This document shows positions 62,840 through 64,000 of a DNA stretch of 64,000 nucleotides, piece after piece. The notes below the pieces were generated by a model. That model was not told where the DNA came from and did not search any database. It was given only the letters and a program-made list of their open reading frames with translations. The position numbers and the translations under genes are program-made. The DNA is from Tubulanus polymorphus (lineage: Eukaryota > Nemertea > Palaeonemertea > Tubulaniformes > Tubulanidae). How positions within the stretch are numbered: position 1 is the first letter of the stretch; every line of letters starts with the position of its first letter. The stretch lies in contig NC_134028.1 of the NCBI RefSeq assembly GCF_964204645.1, forward strand, positions 6,606,001 to 6,670,000, read 5' to 3'.

Positions 62840-64000
62840 GTAAGCGTTTATCAGCGGATTCGAACAATCAAAAATATCTAGGTTTTGAGTAAATAAGACA
62901 TTGATATAGTAGTAGTATACGTGTGACTCTATCCTGTGCTACATATAGTCGTTCGTGCAAATACAGTGTCGGACCAGGATAACCTTTTTAAGATGGTAAG
63001 AATTTCACTAGAATGGATTTGATAGAAATATTGTTGTATATTTGGGCGATCATCTAAGGGAATCTGATTCCCTTAGACGGTAGAATTTAGATTTTTTTTT
63101 TAGAAATATAAATCTGAGTTTTTACATTGCAATGTTTATCAAGGCTTGATAACGGTAGTGTTCTGGTATCCCGAGGGTGTTAGATCTTTCGTTGAAATTT
63201 CCGATTTCATTAGAATTGATTCTTTTGCGCGTGTTCGTCATCAGAAACCTAAGGCTGGGATGCCAAACTGTGAGGCGGCGGGATACACTGACAAGAGGAT
63301 CTGTATCCTGAGAATATACTCTCTAGAATTGTAAAAATCAAGCCTTGTCTATCATCGAAGATTTGAAGATTCAGTTGAATCAGTACTAGCGGTCTATCGG
63401 TTTAGGCCCTTGCTTGTTAGTTGTTGAATAATCTATTGGCTTGACCAAATACGGTATAAATCTCAGTTTTCAGCCCACTCTTGTCTGAGGTAATTGGGTT
63501 TTTTTATGTCATGTCTATGTCAAATTTCACGATGTTCACACGAGAAGCCAACCACCACGCAAAGTTGCTAGGCAACAGATTGCCGATGCGGAGGGTAGCG
63601 ATATCTTGGACTCGATGACTTAGCCGAACAAAACAGAGGGCCGGGTGAAATTATTAAAAAATTTCTGTCACGATTTTAACGTTTCGAAATTAAACGATGA
63701 TGAATTGATACCTAGGGATTTCAGCGTACGTGGAGGGCACTTCCTGTGAATAACTCAGATCTTTGAGGCAGAACTGACTACGACTACTATTCGAGAGTAG
63801 CTTTTACTCTTTTTAAGAGCTCTTCTCAAAAACATCGAAATACCCGCGAAAATCAGAATAATATCTAGTTCATTTTCAATGAAACTATAATAGCAAACCT
63901 CGCCTAACTCGCCAAGTGCGAGTTAAGGATTGGAAAATCGGCAGGGAAGTCCGAAAATGATTTGGCCATGTTTGAGTAAGGTGAGGTTTACTATTTTGTC
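62840..64000 (+). other. Right end of the window, no exon recognised
   Basis: Probably intron after the exon at 62795 or intergenic. No framed exon with homology to PKA R1 domains was found. Confidence 0.4.

Overview
The window is animal nuclear DNA: spliced genes with GT-AG introns, long introns and dense transposon debris, with no bacterial or organellar features. Repeat types (tRNA-derived SINE with a conserved central domain, many foldback MITEs, Penelope-like fragments, a KDZ transposase) and the sequences of the host genes suggest a marine invertebrate, most likely a lophotrochozoan. I cannot name the species.

Layout. 1-1.35 kb, minus strand: 5' part of a secreted trypsin-like S1 serine protease whose catalytic-Ser exon lies left of the window. 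2.6-7.6 kb, minus: a 12-exon gene (517 aa) with repeated Ser-His-x-Phe motifs like SAXO/TEX45 axonemal proteins. 8.7-16.15 kb, plus: a complete 12-exon LENG8 orthologue (808 aa) divergent from it. 19.2 kb, plus: the first coding exon of a type I PKA regulatory subunit; no later exon of it was found in the window. Three further possible first coding exons on the plus strand (24.1, 60.6 and 62.8 kb) end in the same phase; one starts with a myristoylation signal, and they may be alternative starts of the same gene or belong to others.

34.7-54.5 kb holds an accessory block of three intact, intron-rich minus-strand genes: a 17-exon KDZ-superfamily transposase (888 aa, cysteine cluster and catalytic acidic residues present), a C2H2 zinc-finger gene (513 aa), and a 16-exon gene that joins a divergent homeodomain to a C-terminal chromodomain (472 aa). 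Between transposase and zinc-finger gene lies a young 15-copy array of a 189-bp unit whose heptamer GAACGAC recurs in both orientations. The array starts about 280 bp upstream of the zinc-finger start codon. Two inverted ~1.2-kb copies of one tandem-repeat-bearing element flank the homeo/chromo gene, zinc-finger gene and array. Whether the three genes form one large mobile unit is an open question and the main point worth checking.

The remainder (about 19.4-34 kb and 54.5-64 kb) is intronic or intergenic DNA with foldback elements, SINEs, microsatellites and a few weak ORFs. Exon models were built by hand from reading frame, splice sites and phase continuity; for the LENG8, SAXO/TEX45-like, zinc-finger, homeo/chromo and KDZ genes all internal junctions agree in phase.
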